From assembly GCA_021307315.1 (NCBI GenBank), contig JAJSPD010000033.1, positions 124,001 through 188,000 of the forward strand: DNA of 64,000 nt, given 5' to 3'. Positions 11,182-22,119 of the stretch are shown piece by piece. Every line of letters starts with the position of its first letter. Position 1 is the stretch's first letter. Made by a program: the position numbers and the translations under genes. The DNA is from Bisporella sp. PMI_857 (Eukaryota > Ascomycota > Leotiomycetes > Helotiales > Helotiaceae). The notes under the pieces were generated by a model. The model was given only the letters and a program-made list of their open reading frames with translations, was not told where the DNA came from and did no database searches.

Positions 11182-11894
11182 GTCCCAATACATTTACCAC
11201 TATGGTAGGTTTATAATTTGCTTAGTCAGACGTTCAAAACCTACCACCCCACCATATAGGGCAACAAGCCTGTAAATACAGGGCAACCAGCCTGTAGACA
11301 TAGAGCAACAAGCCTGTAAACACAGGACAATCAGCCTGTAAAAACAGAACAACCAGCTTATAAACCACAACGTAACTAGCTTGTAAAAAAGCGATTATAA
11401 ACCTGAAATGATTTTGTTTGTGTATAATACTATTTATAGCTTTGAAAAAGTTTTTCAATATTAAATTTTTCAATATGCTTTATTTAAGCTCGTAATTGAT
11501 TTTGCGAAGTTTTAAGCAAAAGTCAATTACTACAGTCGCATTAACAAACACTTGTTTTTGTAAGCTATTGTATAAAATAAATCAACTAATACAACAAGTA
11601 TAATAATACTGTTTGTTTAAGTTTAAATTGATTTGTAAAACTAGTTTTAAAAGCAATATATAATTGTACTACAAGTTGGTAATCGCGTTTTTACAGGCTG
11701 ATTGCTTGTGATTACAAGCCAGTTGCTTTGTGTTTTAAAGGTTTGTTGCCCTGTGTTTACAGGCTTGTTGCTCTATGTCTACAGGCTGGTTGCCCTGTAT
11801 TTACAGGCTTGTTGCCCTATATGGTGGGGTGGTAGGTTTTGAACGTCTGACTAAGCAAATTATAAACCTACCATAGTGGTAAATGTATTGGGAC
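11182..11894. mobile_element. Foldback-type element with about 200-base inverted arms built of short repeats
   Basis: The left arm (about 11182-11395) is repeated nearly exactly, in inverse, at 11690-11894. Both begin GTCCCAATACATTTACCACT and continue with GGTAGGTTTATAATTTGC. Inside each arm a unit of about 22-23 bases, with the core CAACAAGCCTGTAAA and variants, is repeated about six times. The loop of about 290 bases is AT-rich and non-coding. No clean target duplication was found. Long arms with internal short repeats are typical of foldback or MULE-like non-autonomous elements. A diverged partial copy lies at 10278-10322. Confidence 0.85.
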
Positions 11895-12222
11895 TCTCAG
11901 ATGCCTCGTGTATATAGAGCCTGCGATGACATTTTTAGCCTGCGGAGACGGAACCGGATACTCCCTGTACCTTTGAATTGAGCTATTCTATAATACCGAC
12001 GTAGAAGTAGAGGCTACCTGAAGCGGTAGCTGTGTGGAGGAAAGACAACATGGAAGGCACCGGCTTAACGCGTCCAAACGACGAGAGCACTAGAATGGAG
12101 CTTGAGCAAATTCAGAGCAGTGTCAAGCGACGCAGAAGACACAATCGAAGTAGTAGAAGAAGCTCCTGCGGCAGTGCAAACAAAACGAACCGTGACCAGC
12201 TCGTACCTTAAAGAGCAGACGG

Positions 12223-12510
12223 TGTAACAACTCAAGCTGAACAGGGATCTTGATCCGTAGATCTAGGTAGAAGGACTCAAAGGTGTGAACAACTATCAAT
12301 TGTTATAACTAAGAGAACAAGCTACAGGCAGAAGAAGGAAAGGAGAGTAGTGCTTTATATACAGGAGGCTGGCCAGGGGCCAGTGTAAGCGAGCCCTGTA
12401 GCGTCGGTCGCCAAGCTCTGGGGTGCCGAGCCCTGTAGCAACAGGGGCTAAGCTCTACCGAGCTCTGCAGTGTCTGGCGCCAAGCTCGAGATAGGGCCAG
12501 GGCCGTGACA
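12223..12510 (+). repeat. Solo LTR, family B, with exact target duplication GACGG
   Basis: Begins TGTAACAACTCAAG and ends CCGTGACA, 288 bases. It is flanked on both sides by GACGG (12218-12222 and 12511-12515). It is the same length as, and nearly identical to, the copy at 22191-22478. GCTTTATATACAGG is a likely promoter box. It lies inside the ORF1 frame of the LINE. Confidence 0.93.
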
Positions 12511-12881
12511 GACGGTGGCGACAAAAGTCAAAGCCTTTGCCGCGAAAACAGAAAAACACCTAGCAGGAGCGACAGTATCCTCGAATCAGCTAAAGCACGA
12601 AAAAGCAAATACAAGATTAAGCGTGCAAATTCAAACGCTTACTGACTTGGTCAAATCGTTGTTGGGGGCAGTAGAAAAACAAAAGCAAAGCACAACCTGA
12701 AGCAATTCGGAAAGCAATCGAAAAAAAAATCCGCACAAAAGAAAAACAGGCAAATTAGCGCTGCGTTGCAGTAATCAGGAACGCCAAGAACACGGAACGT
12801 ATAAAAATTGTATGCAAAGACGAAGCTAAACTTCAACAAGTCAAAAAAAACGGCTCAGAAAACTGCGGCAGAAAAAGTCCG

Positions 12882-13231
12882 TGTAACAGCCACAATCGGT
12901 TTAAGGAAGGTTTACTGTGGTGACAGCCAGAGTCGGTTAAGGATGGTTTAAAGCAAGCACAGGTCGGTTTATGTCGGCTACAGGCTCTTTTACAGAAGTG
13001 CCGATTTCTAAAGCCCGGTGGTTCCGTAGGTCAAGGATACAGCACTGTTAAGCATCGTTAGGGGATATAAGGGACAGCTAGAGCTCTTTGGAGAAGGGCA
13101 AGCTTGAGTTTCTCTTGTTGGACTTACAAGCATACTTCTGATATCAATACATCACTGTTGCAACCACAACGCTCGTCAAGTGTTCTCACCTGTTATATTG
13201 CAATCCCTCCTGCTGCCCTCTATCTGTTACA
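12882..13231 (+). repeat. LTR, family C
   Basis: Begins TGTAACAGCCACAATCGG and ends CTCTATCTGTTACA, 350 bases, with a TATAAGGG promoter-like box near 13070. Its 3-prime part is shared with 7030-7142, 57430-57900 and, in reverse, 32148-32535. No target duplication could be recognised, so it may be an old or recombined insertion in the LINE. Confidence 0.75.
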
Positions 13232-13712
13232 GCAGCGGTATTACGACTTCCAGGCCGGTCGATTCTGGTAGTATTAGTTTACGTAAAACTACAAAATATT
13301 AAAGCACTGAATATAGCGGTACTTAAATTACACTAAATGTTAGTAGCCATTTATATGTAATTATGATCATGTGACTAGCACGTGAAACGTGGGACCTCGA
13401 TCCTACTCAACCCCTTAGAACAAGAGCTTACAACAATCAAGAATCAGCCATCAATCAAGACTTATCCACCAACCTCAACGAGCATTGCGCATGAAACACA
13501 TGCGTGCGTGCCCTCAGGTTAAAGTATAAGTAATTACTCCGACCCGGGTGTTCCCACACTAAACAATAAAGAAAACACACAGCAAAATTAGCTCGCAAGT
13601 AGACGTAATACTTGCCGGAGACTTTAACCGGCATAATCAATTATAAGAAAAAGAAAACATTTTATAAAATAAACAACGAAATGCCGAGCCGATTATCGAT
13701 TTAATAAGTGAG

Positions 13713-13894
13713 TGTCGGAATACCTACCACGTAGCAAAAGGCGTAGTAGCTGTGACTACGCTCTTGCTGGTGTGGTTTGGATATTCGTTGATTCTTCTAA
13801 GCTACGGCCTATTGCCAGGTAGTTATATAGATGGTAGGAGACCCACAATCCTCGCGATATGGAACGCGTGAAACTATGTACATGCATTCCAACA
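13713..13894 (-). repeat. Solo LTR, family A, with exact target duplication GTGAG
   Basis: Starts TGTCGGAATACCTACCACG and ends GCATTCCAACA, that is, reverse orientation to the copies at 57244, 59140 and 63115. GTGAG flanks both sides (13708-13712, 13895-13899). It is inserted in the endonuclease region of the LINE. Confidence 0.93.
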
Positions 13895-14255
13895 GTGAGC
13901 ATGCTTTTTTCAACTTGCTTCTAAAAAGCACGAAAACGTGGCAACGAAAAAATCACGAGTCAACAATCAACCTTGTACTGGCCTCGGAAAAATTAGCAAC
14001 GTTAGTAGTAAAATGCACAATTCACACGACCGAGCATAAGTCCGATTACAAAGCAATTTAAACAACGTTCGACGTTGCGACTCCGGAACGAGCCGTTGTA
14101 CTAAAGCTACTATTCAAAAACGCTCCGTGGACCGAAATAAAGAGCAAAATTACAACTGCTTTTCGCTTTGTGTCTGCTGGAAGCAGCGTACAGCAACAGG
14201 TCGATAGACTAATGACAGCAGTGCTAAAAGCAGTTTATGCACTTACTTTAATAGC

Positions 14256-14516
14256 TGTAACGACGCAAGGAATCACCGGCCAGAATAGAGGCATATGGGA
14301 GTGAGTACAATAGGCTGATAGTGATTGCCTTATAGGTCCATCTACGAAGGATACAAAACATGAGGAAACAACTGTAAAGAGTAGGAGCAGGCCCTTTATA
14401 TAGGCGACTCCGACTCTCCTCTGTATCGGCTCTGAAACCCCTCATACCCTGATCGTCAGCCTCCTGATCCCGCACCATGACCTTCGTGCCGCACCTTGGG
14501 CATACCGGTTGTTACA
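14256..14516 (-). repeat. LTR-like element, family E
   Basis: Starts TGTAACGACGCAAGG and ends ACCGGTTGTTACA, 261 bases. On the minus strand CTATATAAAGGG forms a promoter-like box, so the element probably points left. It separates two parts of the LINE ORF2. No target duplication is visible and a short piece of LINE seems to be lost at the junction. Confidence 0.65.
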
Positions 14517-14600
14517 CAAACTTAGAAAGCAATACAACGCGTTAATACGAACTTGTAAATTTACTCTCATATTTTTATAAATACTTAATTTGCAATGCAA

Positions 14601-15844
14601 ATCGCTTTTTTTTTACGAGAATTAGTATTATTATTAAAGCTGCAAACGGCGTATTTAGCTTATAGCTAGCTACAGCGGCTAAGTATTAGTTGAATTGCAT
14701 AATAAAATAGTAGATTGCACGAAAAAAGTTTACGAGTCCGTATTGACGCGCTGCGTTGCTTTCCAGGTCCGTAAAAATAATTATTTGGGGTGGTGTTTTG
14801 GTGTTTTGGCGTTTTGGTGGGAGAAGCTGCTTACCTAAGAAAAAATTAAACACACCATGGTGTAGGTGTACTTGGCGCCTGGAGTCTTGTTCTGGTTGTT
14901 CAGTCAACCACCACACGTACTAGTGCAAGCAGATGGTTGGGGTACAATTAAAACGTTCACCATTAGTGCCTTGGCATATACCCGCTATTTCCTGTATTAA
15001 GAGATTTAAGCGAAGAATTTACTTGCGCTTTTCTACTTTGGAATAGGTGGTTTGCCGTTGTACTAAGCGAAATGCGCTAAACCCGATTTTACTTGAAATT
15101 GTTTTTTTCTTTTCATAATAAAGCTTATAACAAAACATATATAAATATATATATAAAGATTTCGTCTTAATTAGATTTATTGAATTTCAATAAATCAAGT
15201 TTTAAGTTTTTTTGTTGTTGTTTAAATAAGGGTTATATTGTAAAGTTGCGCAAAATCGCGACACACAATTTTTGCTAAGTTTCGTGTCGGCAAAAATAAA
15301 AGCAGCGTGCTTTAGTTTTTTGGTGTGTCGGAGATGCCAAGGCCCTAATGGTGAACGTTTTAATCATATCCGATGGTTGCATCCACAATCCATATTTCAA
15401 TGTTTATTCACCACCGTTCTCCATGACCACTGTTCTCAGTACAATCGATCATCTTCAACATTGTCTCTCAGCCTTCCTTGTCTCCCATTACTCTGCCACC
15501 TTTGTGAAGGACCCCTTTCTCGATGTAGTCTACAACTCGCTGGCTCCCCGATCGGCAGAAACGCCACCTCCCTCCCCACAGTCTTCGACCTCACCATAGA
15601 TGGAGATGTGCCATGGGGGGCGCCAGTGGCGAAGATGGTCTAAGCGTAGGTTGTGGAGGACCATATTGCTGCAAGAGAAGTAGGGAATCATTGCTCTGCT
15701 TTTGGTTCGAATAGGTTTCTTGGGGCAGGCTCGCGCAGGTTTCGCGACTAGTTCCTGTGTAGCAGAGTTAGTCTTTCGTCGTATTCTTAGCTTAATGAAA
15801 GGAAAGTAGCAATGAATTACAAGTACTGTAGCTCTTCGCGGGCA
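14601..15844. other. AT-rich stretch, no gene recognised
   Basis: 14601-15260 is strongly AT-rich, as in mutated repeat DNA. 15270-15640 has higher GC and overlapping open frames on the plus strand (83 and 123 codons), but no family was recognised and no signal or domain stands out. It could be another gene relic. Confidence 0.35.
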
Positions 15845-16425
15845 TCATGACATCCCCACTCTCAACCGCGCTGTTCCTAGACCTAACAATCTTGCGAACA
15901 AGACGATAGCATATTTTGTACCCCCGCAGTCTACTCGTTGCTGCATGCAATACATTCCGTCGCGTAGCAGGCTTGGGCTCCTTCGGTTCTTCATCTCCCA
16001 ATCCGTCTCAACTCTCCACCCCTCACCAGCCCGCGACGTCCCACCCCTGGCATCCAAAGCACAAAGCTTGTTACGCAAACTCTGAGATCTAGGATGTCAG
16101 GCCCGAAGACTTTATCATACCCAAGCGACACCTTTGAATACATAGTCCTATCCTTCGCTATATCAGCTTGACGTTCGAAGAGAGAGCCGAGAGCCCAGAT
16201 TGTGTTCAGCGCTGGGATGTAAGTATAAATATTATCTGCACCAAGCGCTTTCTCGTAACCTTGTAGCGCCCGCTCGTACATCTGCTCGGCCTCAATTAGC
16301 TTGCCCTGGATTTTATAAAGGTTACCTAGATTGTAAACCGTGTCGAGCGTCGACGTATGCTCCGGACCCTATGTGTTCTCGTTGCCTTGCAGCGCCCGCT
16401 GATACATCTGCCCGGCCCTCTTACA
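15845..16425 (-). pseudogene. Tetratricopeptide (kinesin-light-chain type) repeat fragment
   Basis: On the minus strand three TPR units can be followed: MYQRALQGNENT (stop at 16371-16369), QMYERALQGYEKALGADN, and MYSKVSLGYDKVFGPD. The spacing of about 42 residues per unit is that of kinesin-light-chain-like TPRs in fungal NB-ARC/NACHT proteins. A frame change near 16080 leads into the tail NKLCALDARGG. The NTPase part is absent. It is probably the C-terminal relic of a STAND/NLR gene. Confidence 0.75.
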
Positions 16426-16572
16426 CACACTGCCACATAATGTCTTTAGTCACATGGTGTGTACAACGTCGCATCGCTAACATTGGCACTTGTACGATTC
16501 TGTGGACTACAAAAGAAGTTCCCTTCAAAAAGCAACTGTCGATGGCTCACATTCAGGCATTGGTATGTCCCT

Positions 16573-17440
16573 CTATTCAGCTTCCTTAAACTACTCATTC
16601 TCTAACAGCTCTCCCACCGTCGGCCTATCCCTCCAATCTAATATCATTATTTTCCCAATAAACTCCTTATCCTCCTTGCTAACCTCTTTCTCCATCGTTC
16701 TACAGAATGGCGTTGTTTTTAATTAGGGGATCTCCTTCATGAGGTACAAAATAGCAGCAATGGTGTCTAAGCTTGAAATCTCTTCATATTTTGCTAGGAA
16801 CCGACTGAAATATCGGAAATGCCGTTTGAGGACCTCTAATCCATAATCTTCATAGCCATAAGGGACGGTGTTAGGGCGGAATAGGTTAAATTTCCCACCG
16901 TAGGTAAGACTTATAAGCTGCAAATGGAAGATCACCACTCTTTATTCGTTCTCGAATTATGGTTCGAACGGACCATAGCCCCAAAACACCAAATATCGGT
17001 TACAGTATTCCAAGGCGTTTCCATAATCACCTCTGGACTACTCCACATAGGCGCCCCGACTAGTGTACCTGCTTGGGCGTACTTAGAATCTGCAAGGTAG
17101 GTGCCACCAAGATCACTAAGTTGGACATCACTGAACCGATTGTCGCCTTCTCCGTAGTTTACGAGGACATTGTCAAGTTTGGCATCTTTAACCTCAGTTT
17201 AGTAAAGCTCTAAGTGAGATACTAAGCAAGGCCTTTACCTGCGTGTACATAGCATTCTTCATGGAGCACCTTCAATGCTTCAAGTATACGTCTTGAGACG
17301 TACTTCGGTTCTTTTCGGTTCAGAGTCTTTTTGATCGATGCGTTTAGGAGATGATCCTCAAGATCTATTGGTGATGCATGAATGGCAGTTAAACTTTCAC
17401 CGTAATATTATCGAAGGACAAGGCACCAGATAGATTTGTT
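16573..17440 (-). pseudogene. Serine/threonine kinase fragment (fungal Sgk2-like type)
   Basis: Minus-strand pieces follow the kinase C-lobe in order. ILEALKVLHEECYVHA comes just before the catalytic loop (about 17290-17240). KLDNVLVNYGEGDNRFSDVQ is next, then SDLGGTY in place of the DFG motif. GAPMWSSPEVIMETPWNTVT is the activation segment and P+1 region, with DIWCFGAMV after it. RPNTVPYGYEDYGLEVLKRH and DRPTVGELLENE (to about 16594) end it. A TAG at 16593-16591 stands where the family has Trp. The N-lobe with the ATP-binding loop is missing, and the catalytic loop is split by a probable intron whose borders no longer fit. It is a relic, not an active kinase. Confidence 0.8.
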
Positions 17441-17454
17441 TGAGTAAATTGTAG

Positions 17455-18404
17455 TTACAGGATCCGTTTGAGCCAGTCCAACTGCACCTGAACATTCTCC
17501 TGGAATCCTTCCCCATGGTAGAGCCCGAAGTGTCCTTGACCCTTTACTATATGGAGTTGCTTTGGCTCCCTAGCCTTTTCAAATGTTCTGAGCTGCAAAT
17601 CTATGGGAATAGTCTTCTCCATCTCGCCTATGATCATTAACAGGGGTTTAGGCGAGATCCTATCGATAAGTGCTCCAGGCTCAAACCCAGAAATAGCGAT
17701 TAAACTCTGTAAAGTGATAGAGAGACCATGAGGGATTCCACGACGATCTAACTCAGCATGGTACGAATGTATATCCGGATCCGTGAGCACCGCTCGCTCT
17801 TTATCCCCTTTAGAACCTTTGCCTGAGTATGGATTCACTGGAATCATGGTCGGTTCTTTTCCAGCGATCGAGGAAGCACGATCGCTAAAAGCATTCTTAA
17901 GGGTATTTCCAAGCTCTTCGCGAACACGTTCCGACGAGACAAACGGGCATTGCAATATAACACTTCGTACACGGATATCAATCGCTGCGGCTTGTGTAGC
18001 ATTACCACCGGATAAGCTACTTCCCCAGAAAATAATATTGGTAGGATCAACGTCAGGTAGAGAAGCCACAAAGTCAAATGCAGCTGAATAATCACGATGC
18101 TGGAGGAAAGGATCGGTATGATTTCGAGGCTGCCCATCACTGGATCCATAATTGCGATTGTCGTATATCAGCGCGCCATAGCCAGCAGCCTGGAATCGCT
18201 CCGCAAAGTCAGGGAGATATTGCTCTTTTAACCCAGCCAGCTATTCAGGAAGTAGTCAGCATCAGGAAAATGTAGTATCTAGAGGAGTCACATTACCCCA
18301 TGTGTCAAAATAATGCATGGCCGATTCTCACCCGCCCGATAAAACCAACCTCGCAAGGTAAGCCCATCATAAGACTTGAACTTGGCGTCTTGTCTGGAAG
18401 CCAT
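17455..18404 (-). CDS. Alpha/beta hydrolase, af380/polyketide-transferase-like
   Basis: Exons 18404-18297 and 18240-17455 join in phase across a 56-base intron, giving 297 residues. The ATG at 18404 (MASRQDAKFKSYDG) is chosen because the upstream frame opens only with TTG. The oxyanion segment THG-LAGLKEQYLPDFAERF, the nucleophile elbow FWGSSLSGG and the terminal GQGHFGLYHGEGF (catalytic His) are visible. The elbow reads GxSxS, as in fungal af380-like hydrolases. The acid position lies in IGEMEKTIPID, where Glu seems to replace the usual Asp. Relatives act on thioester or ester intermediates of secondary metabolism. A member of the S15/dienelactone-hydrolase side of the family is the safest statement. 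It lies next to the kinase relic and 0.6 kb from the convergently ending MBL gene. Confidence 0.82.
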
Positions 18405-18981
18405 GTATGAGAATTCAAGAGCACAGGAGGATAGCCAAGGGAACTGAACGGGCTCTGAGCTCGGTAGTGTTGTTTGATGAGTATAGCTAACATACAAAGC
18501 TGACCACGAAGTTAGTAGTTTCAGTGTTGAACTTATGTATTTAGCGCAAATGAACTAAATTCGGGAGAATAGGAGTGATTACTATCGTCGGCCGAGGAAG
18601 GAGGACCTCGGTAAGAATCGTTATTTCAGAATCGAATGCGAGTGCGTGATTACGAAAATTTCAATTCAAAGGAACTCAAAATGTCCATGCCAGAGGTAAT
18701 CCTGGCTGCAGTAACGGCCATGATTTACCGGATTGATTGCGCTCGTTCATCGTAATGTTGAGAGTCAACCCCACCCTGATTTGAAGGACCAGTGGCCAAC
18801 CTCACTTTCAATAGAGACAATAAGCACATTTCTAGCTCGCTCTGGAGCTTGCAAATGTCATCAGCCGTATATTTTTAAGACAGTTTTGTAATTCTAATTG
18901 ACAGGCATGGACTCCACAGTTATATGTTTTGGCCGTCGCCCATAGCTACACAACGTGTAGCAGTGGTTATGTTCTAAGTAC

Positions 18982-19863
18982 TCAAGCTCGAAGCTCCTTT
19001 GCCACTAGAAACACTCCAGCTGAACTCAGTCTCACTGGAGCTGGGTTGAATCTTTCAGGGTATAGCTCCATCACCTTAGCAAAGACTTCCCCTGGATCTT
19101 TTGGGTCACTCGCGACTATAGCTCCAAAGTCCTCAATGTACTTCTTCGTGGCCGCGAGATGCCAGACACCATCCATTTCCTCTGCTTGTTTGTGGCCCGG
19201 AACGACATATACAGGCCCCAGCGCTTCAACCTTTTCGATCGCCCGGATCCACTCTTCACGCTTAGCCTTGGTGTTGGCCTCGAAAAGCATCTGATGCACC
19301 TGGCCATACACCACGTCGCCACATACTGCAAGCTTGAGATCTGGTACCCATAGGATAGTGGAATCATAAGTGTCGGAGTGTCCGCACTCGACAGCCTGGA
19401 AGACCCAGCGGCCTTCGAGTACGAATTGGTTGTCATCTGGTAACGTGGTAGGCAATGTAGACTCCTGGGGCTGGTAGATCTGATCGCCGGGGAAACGAGC
19501 TTTCCACATAGTAGAAAAGAATGGCTCCTCAACCTGTTGCTTCATATGCTCGATCACTTTATGTGTAGCTACTGGAGTTGCCTCTGGGAAGCGTTTTAGG
19601 AGAGTCGGAATTCCGAAGAAGTGATCGCCATGGCCATGCGTGACGTAGATATATGATAATTTCCGGTTAGGAGCAATCTCCTCAATCCATGCGATCAGTT
19701 CTTCCGTCTGTTTTATTGTGATAGGAGTGTCGACAAGGACAGCTTCATTGTTGGAGTAGATCAAAGTGCATGAAATGGGGGACCAGACACCTCCCACAGA
19801 GGGCGGGACCGGATGGAATGCGATTGGAGGCGCAACGTGGACAGCGACTCGTAATCCAGGCAT
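18982..19863 (-). CDS. Metallo-beta-lactamase-fold hydrolase
   Basis: A single coding exon of 293 residues starts at MPGLRVAVHV; upstream the frame has only TTG. Metal ligands are all present: THGHGDHFFG (HxHxDH), GHSDTYDST, GDVVYGQVHQM and PGHK. The fold is that of class-B-like hydrolases such as lactonases and thioesterases; several fungal members serve as thioesterases beside polyketide synthases or as lactam/lactone degraders. No signal peptide is seen, so it should be cytosolic. A likely 5-prime UTR intron lies at 20013-19941 (GTAAGT to ACAG). It is divergent from the tautomerase gene. Confidence 0.88.
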   Translation of the reverse strand: MPGLRVAVHVAPPIAFHPVPPSVGGVWSPISCTLIYSNNEAVLVDTPITIKQTEELIAWIEEIAPNRKLSYIYVTHGHGDHFFGIPTLLKRFPEATPVATHKVIEHMKQQVEEPFFSTMWKARFPGDQIYQPQESTLPTTLPDDNQFVLEGRWVFQAVECGHSDTYDSTILWVPDLKLAVCGDVVYGQVHQMLFEANTKAKREEWIRAIEKVEALGPVYVVPGHKQAEEMDGVWHLAATKKYIEDFGAIVASDPKDPGEVFAKVMELYPERFNPAPVRLSSAGVFLVAKELRA

Positions 19864-20303
19864 AGTGGGAATGATGAACGACGAAAGGCCAGCGTTCAAT
19901 ATGTTTGAAGATAAACTCTTTTGAAGGGTTTTCCTTTCACCTGTTCAAATTGTGGTTAATTTTGTAGACAAGAATCTCTCCTAGAATACAAATAGACCTC
20001 TCCGATTACTTACGCGTCCAACCGCGGCGCGGGAGGATCATTAATCCCCAACAATCCATTGAATATCCGAGCATAGAGACCGAAGTGATTATTCATATCG
20101 TCTGAGCCTCGGTTCCCCGCAGTTCCCTTCACTACCTGTTACGACGTGGAGAGACGAACTATAATCACCATTCTATAAGTGTAGCTTGACTCCCCATCGA
20201 ACAGGCTCAGCCCAACCATCCTGGCATCCCCTGTTTCGGTGCCGAACCTCTCTCACCTACCACTTTGACTTCTCACTTAAACCCTCCAATCGAGCGAGTC
20301 CAT
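19864..20303. promoter_or_regulatory. Divergent promoter region between MBL-fold and tautomerase genes
   Basis: These 440 bases separate two start codons on opposite strands, so both genes may be co-regulated from here. It includes a probable untranslated-leader intron of the MBL gene (20013-19941). The sequence CCGCGGCGCGGG near 20030 is GC-rich and palindromic around CCGCGG, a possible Zn2Cys6 target (CGG half-sites), which is inference only. Confidence 0.4.
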
Positions 20304-20756
20304 ATGCCGAAGTGGGTTTTCCATCACACAGCTGGGTCCTTTACTGCTGAGGAAAAACGCCGAATCGCCCAAGGCATGACCAAGATATACATAGGTGTGG
20401 GACTACCAGCATTCTATTGCCATACGCACTTTATCGAGCTTCAGCCCGAGAACATCTATGCTGGCGGAGAGAACCCTTCAGCACTCACCACGGTATCCAT
20501 TTACCATGTTGCACGAAGCTTCGACACAAAAGAAATTCAGGACATGTTTTTCCAAGGGCTGGATGACGTTCTCAGGCCAATTCTAAAGCCGAAAGGAATT
20601 GAGTGGGAGTCTGCCATCTACGAAGGTAGCCTTGAGTACTGGAGGATTAACGGACTTATTCCACCTGCAATGGGCTCTGATTTGGAAAAGAAATGGGCCA
20701 AGGAAAATCGTGTCACAGATGAAGAAGAACTGTTGAGGAATCAAACCGGCCCTTAA
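20304..20756 (+). CDS. Tautomerase-3 family (cis-CaaD-like) protein
   Basis: The first ATG of the frame, at 20304, reads MPKWVFHH, so removal of Met would leave Pro at position 1, the catalytic base of the tautomerase superfamily; this fixes the start. The protein has 150 residues. The family pattern GLPAFYCHTHFIELQPENIY, GGENPSALTT, and the tail WRINGLIPPAMGSDLEKKW is clear (Tautomerase_3, cis-3-chloroacrylate dehalogenase-like). Bacterial relatives dehalogenate or hydrate acrylates; fungal members are largely uncharacterised. Whether the other cis-CaaD active-site residues are kept cannot be decided by eye. It is divergent from the MBL-fold gene and may act with it on a small acid or lactone. 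Confidence 0.85.
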   Translation: MPKWVFHHTAGSFTAEEKRRIAQGMTKIYIGVGLPAFYCHTHFIELQPENIYAGGENPSALTTVSIYHVARSFDTKEIQDMFFQGLDDVLRPILKPKGIEWESAIYEGSLEYWRINGLIPPAMGSDLEKKWAKENRVTDEEELLRNQTGP

Positions 20757-20980
20757 GTCGACTAGAGGTTCTGGTCAATAAGCCTTGGCTAAATGTCAGA
20801 TTGTATTCAGAATATTAAGACACCGTGGTCACATATTATCGGGTTGACTCTTAATTAGCTACAGTCAATGCACCTAGAATACTCGAAATCTAATTTACAT
20901 GTGTATTGACGTGCCTTAACTGAGAGCCTTTCCGCCAATCATATCGTACCAGCTCAGTATTCCACCTCCAACAAGCTCTG

Positions 20981-21271
20981 TCAAATGTCATCGCCAGCCT
21001 TATCCTTGCCTTTACGATCTGTCATATCTCGAAAAGTGACTTCTTCTGTTCCCCACGTGTGTGAAAGTATAGCATATCGGAGAATGTTGTCTGTGATGCC
21101 CTGGGTGAGGCTGAACTCGCTATCGTTTTCGAATTCTATGAGACGCACTATCCGACCAGATTCGAGGGACCGGAGGAGAAGAGTTCTCGACGATTTGGGG
21201 CCGCTGAGTCGGCATACGTGGGAAGTTGTTTGTTGGGTTGGAGAGGACGTTGGGTTGAGGCTGTCGCTCAT
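20981..21271 (-). pseudogene. HET-domain fragment
   Basis: An ATG at 21271 opens a 96-codon frame with LRYAILSHTWGTEEVTFRDM, the first motif of the HET domain. It stops soon after KGKDKAGDD. The second (VDTCCID-like) and third HET motifs are not found in the following 300 bases. It is therefore a truncated incompatibility-type gene or a relic, although its start and promoter side look normal. Confidence 0.7.
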
Positions 21272-21966
21272 GTCGACTCAACTGAACGCAGCCTCATGGG
21301 AATGGTGGCATCGTTGTGCATCGCCACAAGCGCACGAGGCCAGCTAACCTAGTCACTGCAAGAGCCCCTGGCTAGCTATCTATGCTATTCAACCCTCATG
21401 CTCGATTAACCCATAACTTGTTGTTGATGACATGTACAATATGGTGATACGTGGTAGAACTCGTCTGGTGGGGGCTCCACAGTTGCTCTAAAGGATAATG
21501 TGTAGAGTGCAGTAGAGTGTACTGTGCAGCATGGGGATGTGCAAAGTGGATATACATTTCGAGATGCCAGAATAGCTAATTTCGTTCTGTGCATCTAGGG
21601 GAAGCAAAAGTGGATAACACAAGTATGTAGTCCAAATCTGCCCTGGTCAAGCAAATTGACAGTTTTGATGTTTCACGTGACTGTACTACTGGTGAAGCAG
21701 CCACAAGTGGCGAATGACTACATAGGTGAAATCACATCATTATAGGACCACCATTGGGGTGTCAAAATTCGTGAATCACCTGAATTTCCAACTTACAGAT
21801 AACTTCCTAGCACAGCATTAAATAGAAAATTTGAATAAGCTGGTTTGTTCGGCACAATTGATTCTCTACTTTTGTAAACTTTGTATGTGTTTTAAGTTAT
21901 TCAGTTCTGCCTAGTACTGCGTCACTAACAAAAACAGAACACATTGAAATTACTTACCCTTGTCAA
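21272..21966. other. Intergenic, no gene recognised
   Basis: AT-rich, with short frames only. Some sequence (AAGCAGCCACAAGTGG near 21700) resembles the R3 repeat at 22830 and 41750, so this may be more of the same decayed element. Confidence 0.35.
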
Positions 21967-22112
21967 TTGTAGGTAGTATGGGTTTACGGATCCGCGTATG
22001 ACTCATCAGGGTCACGTGGTCCGCACAACTCCCATTTTGTAGAATCTAGAGTAGAACCTAATACAACAACAATTACTATATCCATCAAGAGCAAGAGCGT
22101 GGCCTATCATAT
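21967..22112 (+). repeat. Dispersed repeat R2, copy 2
   Basis: Matches 10556-10705 over about 145 bases in the same orientation, sharing TCACGTGGTCCGCACAAC and the CATCAAGAGCAAGAGCGTGG block. It ends at the same point as copy 1. Confidence 0.7.
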
Positions 22113-22119
22113 ATCACGA

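Larger units (their letters stand above)
12053..14600 (+). mobile_element. LINE (Tad-like) remnant carrying four nested LTR insertions
   Basis: After removing insertions, pieces of one LINE can be read. An ORF1-like gag region (12053-12720) includes DAEDTIEVVEEAPAAVQ and VKAFAAKTEKHLAGATV, whose frame continues across the LTR at 12223-12510. The endonuclease (about 13560-14250) includes ILAGDFNRHNQL and STINLVLASEKLATLVVKC. KLRKQYNALIRTC (about 14520-14560) starts the reverse-transcriptase linker. Stops and AT enrichment show decay. The insertions are LTRs at 12223-12510, 12882-13231, 13713-13894 and 14256-14516. The reverse transcriptase is missing. Confidence 0.8.

Noticed and set aside
11234..11473. 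79-codon minus-strand frame with hydrophobic repeats
   Set aside because: It is translation of the short units in the foldback arm, with no start context or conservation.
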